DNA from: Branchinecta lynchi
Taxonomy: Eukaryota; Arthropoda; Branchiopoda; Anostraca; Branchinectidae
Length of the DNA stretch: 64,000 nt
NCBI GenBank assembly: GCA_023053575.1
Contig: JAKZAP010000007.1
Span: 18,811,464 to 18,875,463 of the forward strand
Reading direction: 5' to 3'
Position 1 is the stretch's first letter; each line of letters starts with the position of its first letter. Of the stretch, positions 62,272 through 64,000 are shown piece after piece. The translations under genes were made by a program, and so were the position numbers. The notes beneath the pieces are model-generated. The model worked only from the letters and a program-made list of their open reading frames with translations, did not search any database and was not told the DNA's origin.

Positions 62272-62396
62272 GTGAGTTTTGCTAGCCTATCGTGTGTTTT
62301 GTATCGAAACTTGAAGCGAAACTCTCCGACAAACGCAACTCAATAGATGCGCTTTCTGTGAACCAAGAGGTATTACCCTTTTTGTTCGGTGAAGCG

Positions 62397-63501
62397 TTTT
62401 TTGGGATCCCAAAACGTAAGTGGAGGGATACCTATGACATCGCAAAAGTTGTCCGTCCGTCCGTCTGTCCGTCCGTCTGTAAGCACGATAACTCTCGAAG
62501 GGAATGAGATATTTTGATGAAACTTGGTATGAGGATTGTTTGGGTCAAGGGTAGTTATTCTTTCTAATTCCAGAATCGATAGGTCGAGTTCGTAGATGGG
62601 CTCTGTAGCCCTATATTTGGGGGTGGGGGAGGGGGTTCAGTTTAAGGGACAAACAAAATACTTTTAAACAGCTAATGTCATAGTCGATTATGAGGTAAGA
62701 AGACGTGCTGAGCACGATGGTCACAATCATTTTCTCGCCGGACAAGTAGTTCGTCCGGAATCCGGCAAAAACCGGAAAGTTTGTTAAAAGTAAAAGTTTC
62801 ATTTGAAGTTGATTAAATGTTTGATTTAGGGGTAAGAAGACATGCTGAGCATGATGGTGAAAATCATTTTGTCACAAGCAGTTCATCCGGAATCCGGCCA
62901 AAACTGGAAAGTTGGTTAAAAGTAACAGTTACATTCGAACTTGATTAAATGTTTGATTTATGGGTAAGAAGACATGCTGAACCCGATGGTGAAAACCATT
63001 TTCTCGCCGGACAACTAGTTCGCCTGTAATCCGGCCAAAACCGGAAAATATGTTAAAAGTAAAAGCTTTATCTGAAGTTGATTAGATGATATATTTAGGG
63101 GTAAGAAGAGACGCCGAGTCTGTATATAATGATCATTTTTTACCCGGACATATAATTAGTCCGGAATCCGGTTGTACCCGCATTTTTTTTAAGTCAAAAT
63201 TTTATTTAAAGTTGATTAGATTTCCTTATAGGGATAAGGAGATACGCCGGCTTCGTTTCTGAATTTTTCTTTTTTGCTGGACTAGTAGTTCGCGTGGCAT
63301 TCGGGCGAAACCGCAAATTTGGCAGTAGTAAAGCAGGAAGTTTCGGTCAATATCGTCAAAATAGATATGGCTTATAGAGGTATAGATAGGTAGATAGAAT
63401 ATCTAGCCTGGCGAAGACTGATTAGCCTGGCGAAGACAGACCGAATTGTCTGGACCAAATCTTAGATTTTTGGGATCCCATCGGCACCTTTGGTCTTGTT
63501 T
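62397..63501 (+). mobile_element. Family A element, copy 4
   Basis: TTTTTTGGGATCCCAAAACG at the left with CCGT/CTGT repeats; five to six core units; TTTTTGGGATCCCATCGG, CACCTTTGGT and CTTGTTT at the right. It starts about 125 bases after the exon 19 donor. Confidence 0.86.
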
Positions 63502-63770
63502 GTTTAGGGATTGCGCATTTTTTTGAAGTTTTTGGTGTGCAGTGTGCAAATTTCGGATTGTGTGTTCATTCGTCTTTTAGTCTGGAACGTTTTCGCATCG
63601 GTTTAAATATTGCATATTGCGGATCACAGTAACCACTTAGTCGTCGTCGTCTTAGAAAAGACTAAGCAATTCTGATTTCTGTCTTTCTTTCGCATTTTGT
63701 TGATTTACCTCCATCGGGGTGAAGAAAAAAAGGTCGATTGCACTAGATTTGTGTGCGGTAGGTGTTATAG

Positions 63771-64000
63771 AGCGTGTTCCACCCTTCTAACAATAGTAAC
63801 TATTAGTTACTATTTCCTTTCCAACATCACGAAAAGTTACTACGCTGACTGTTCCAACCGCCGCGAAAAAGTAACTAATAGTAACTATTTGCTTACCATG
63901 CTTGGGAGCCTATAGTAAGCGTGGTAACAACGGATCTCTGTAACGTGATTGTCTGGATTATCCCGTGGAGTGATATTTGACCGAAAATTTAAAAATGTGT
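63771..64000 (+). mobile_element. Family B MITE, copy 6, cut by window end
   Basis: AGCGTGTTCCACCC with TATAG before it, interior as in the other copies up to GAGTGATATTTGACCG at the window edge. Confidence 0.82.

Larger units (their letters stand above)
62272..64000 (+). other. Downstream intron sequence
   Basis: Start of the intron after exon 19. Holds family A copy 4 (62397-63501) and the left part of a family B MITE (63771 onward). No further exon is visible. Confidence 0.75.

Noticed and set aside
1665..62271. Vitellogenin
   Set aside because: The N-terminal motifs are shared, but the length (over 4,200 residues), the RGKR site position and the long repeat-rich beta region fit apolipophorin/apoB instead.

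Overview
The window is animal nuclear DNA with long introns and many transposons. It is dominated by one protein-coding gene on the + strand. Joining 19 exons (first at 1665, last ending at 62271) gives one uninterrupted reading frame of about 4,204 residues. Every junction is GT-AG and every intron phase matches. The product is a large lipid transfer protein of the apolipophorin/apolipoprotein-B type, the secreted scaffold of circulating lipoproteins. Both ends lie outside the window: the signal peptide and N-terminal beta-barrel should lie upstream, and the C-terminus (usually a von Willebrand D module in this family) downstream. Family, intron style and repeats suggest an invertebrate, probably a protostome; I cannot name the species.

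Protein layout by exon. Exons 1-6 (1665-10582) encode the end of the vitellogenin-N helical domain. Exon 6 carries an RGKR furin-type motif where apolipophorins are usually cut into apoLp-II and apoLp-I. Exons 7-12 encode the first beta-sheet region, including a conserved Cys pair. Exons 13-19 encode a very long amphipathic beta region built from a recurring unit of about 50 residues (T/S-P-F-x-x-F-E ... Y-D). Two exons there, of 3.3 and 3.7 kb, hold more than half of the coding sequence seen.

Roughly 80% of the gene span is intron, filled with mobile DNA. Intron 10 (13.9 kb) holds a 3.9-kb non-LTR retrotransposon on the minus strand (ORF1, endonuclease-RT ORF2 broken by a frameshift, tetranucleotide tail). 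It also holds a 6.4-kb terminal-inverted-repeat-bounded block of large tandem repeats, with a 2.85-kb tandem-repeat element nested inside. Dispersed families recur in the other introns. They include hairpin-ended elements with tandem cores (families A and C), a 300-bp MITE carrying TGACGTCA (family B, six copies), a TAAAGTTTAAC-ended MITE (F), a hAT-like MITE with target-site duplication (I), and several smaller inverted-repeat elements. Fragments of two or more further LINE lineages are present.

I see no second host gene, tRNA, rRNA or CRISPR array. The most interesting signals are the size and repeat structure of the lipoprotein, a decayed duplicate of exon 9 inside intron 8, the Helentron-like architecture of families A and C with an internal empty-site comparison, and the CRE-carrying MITE. 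All family names A-M are local labels made for this report.
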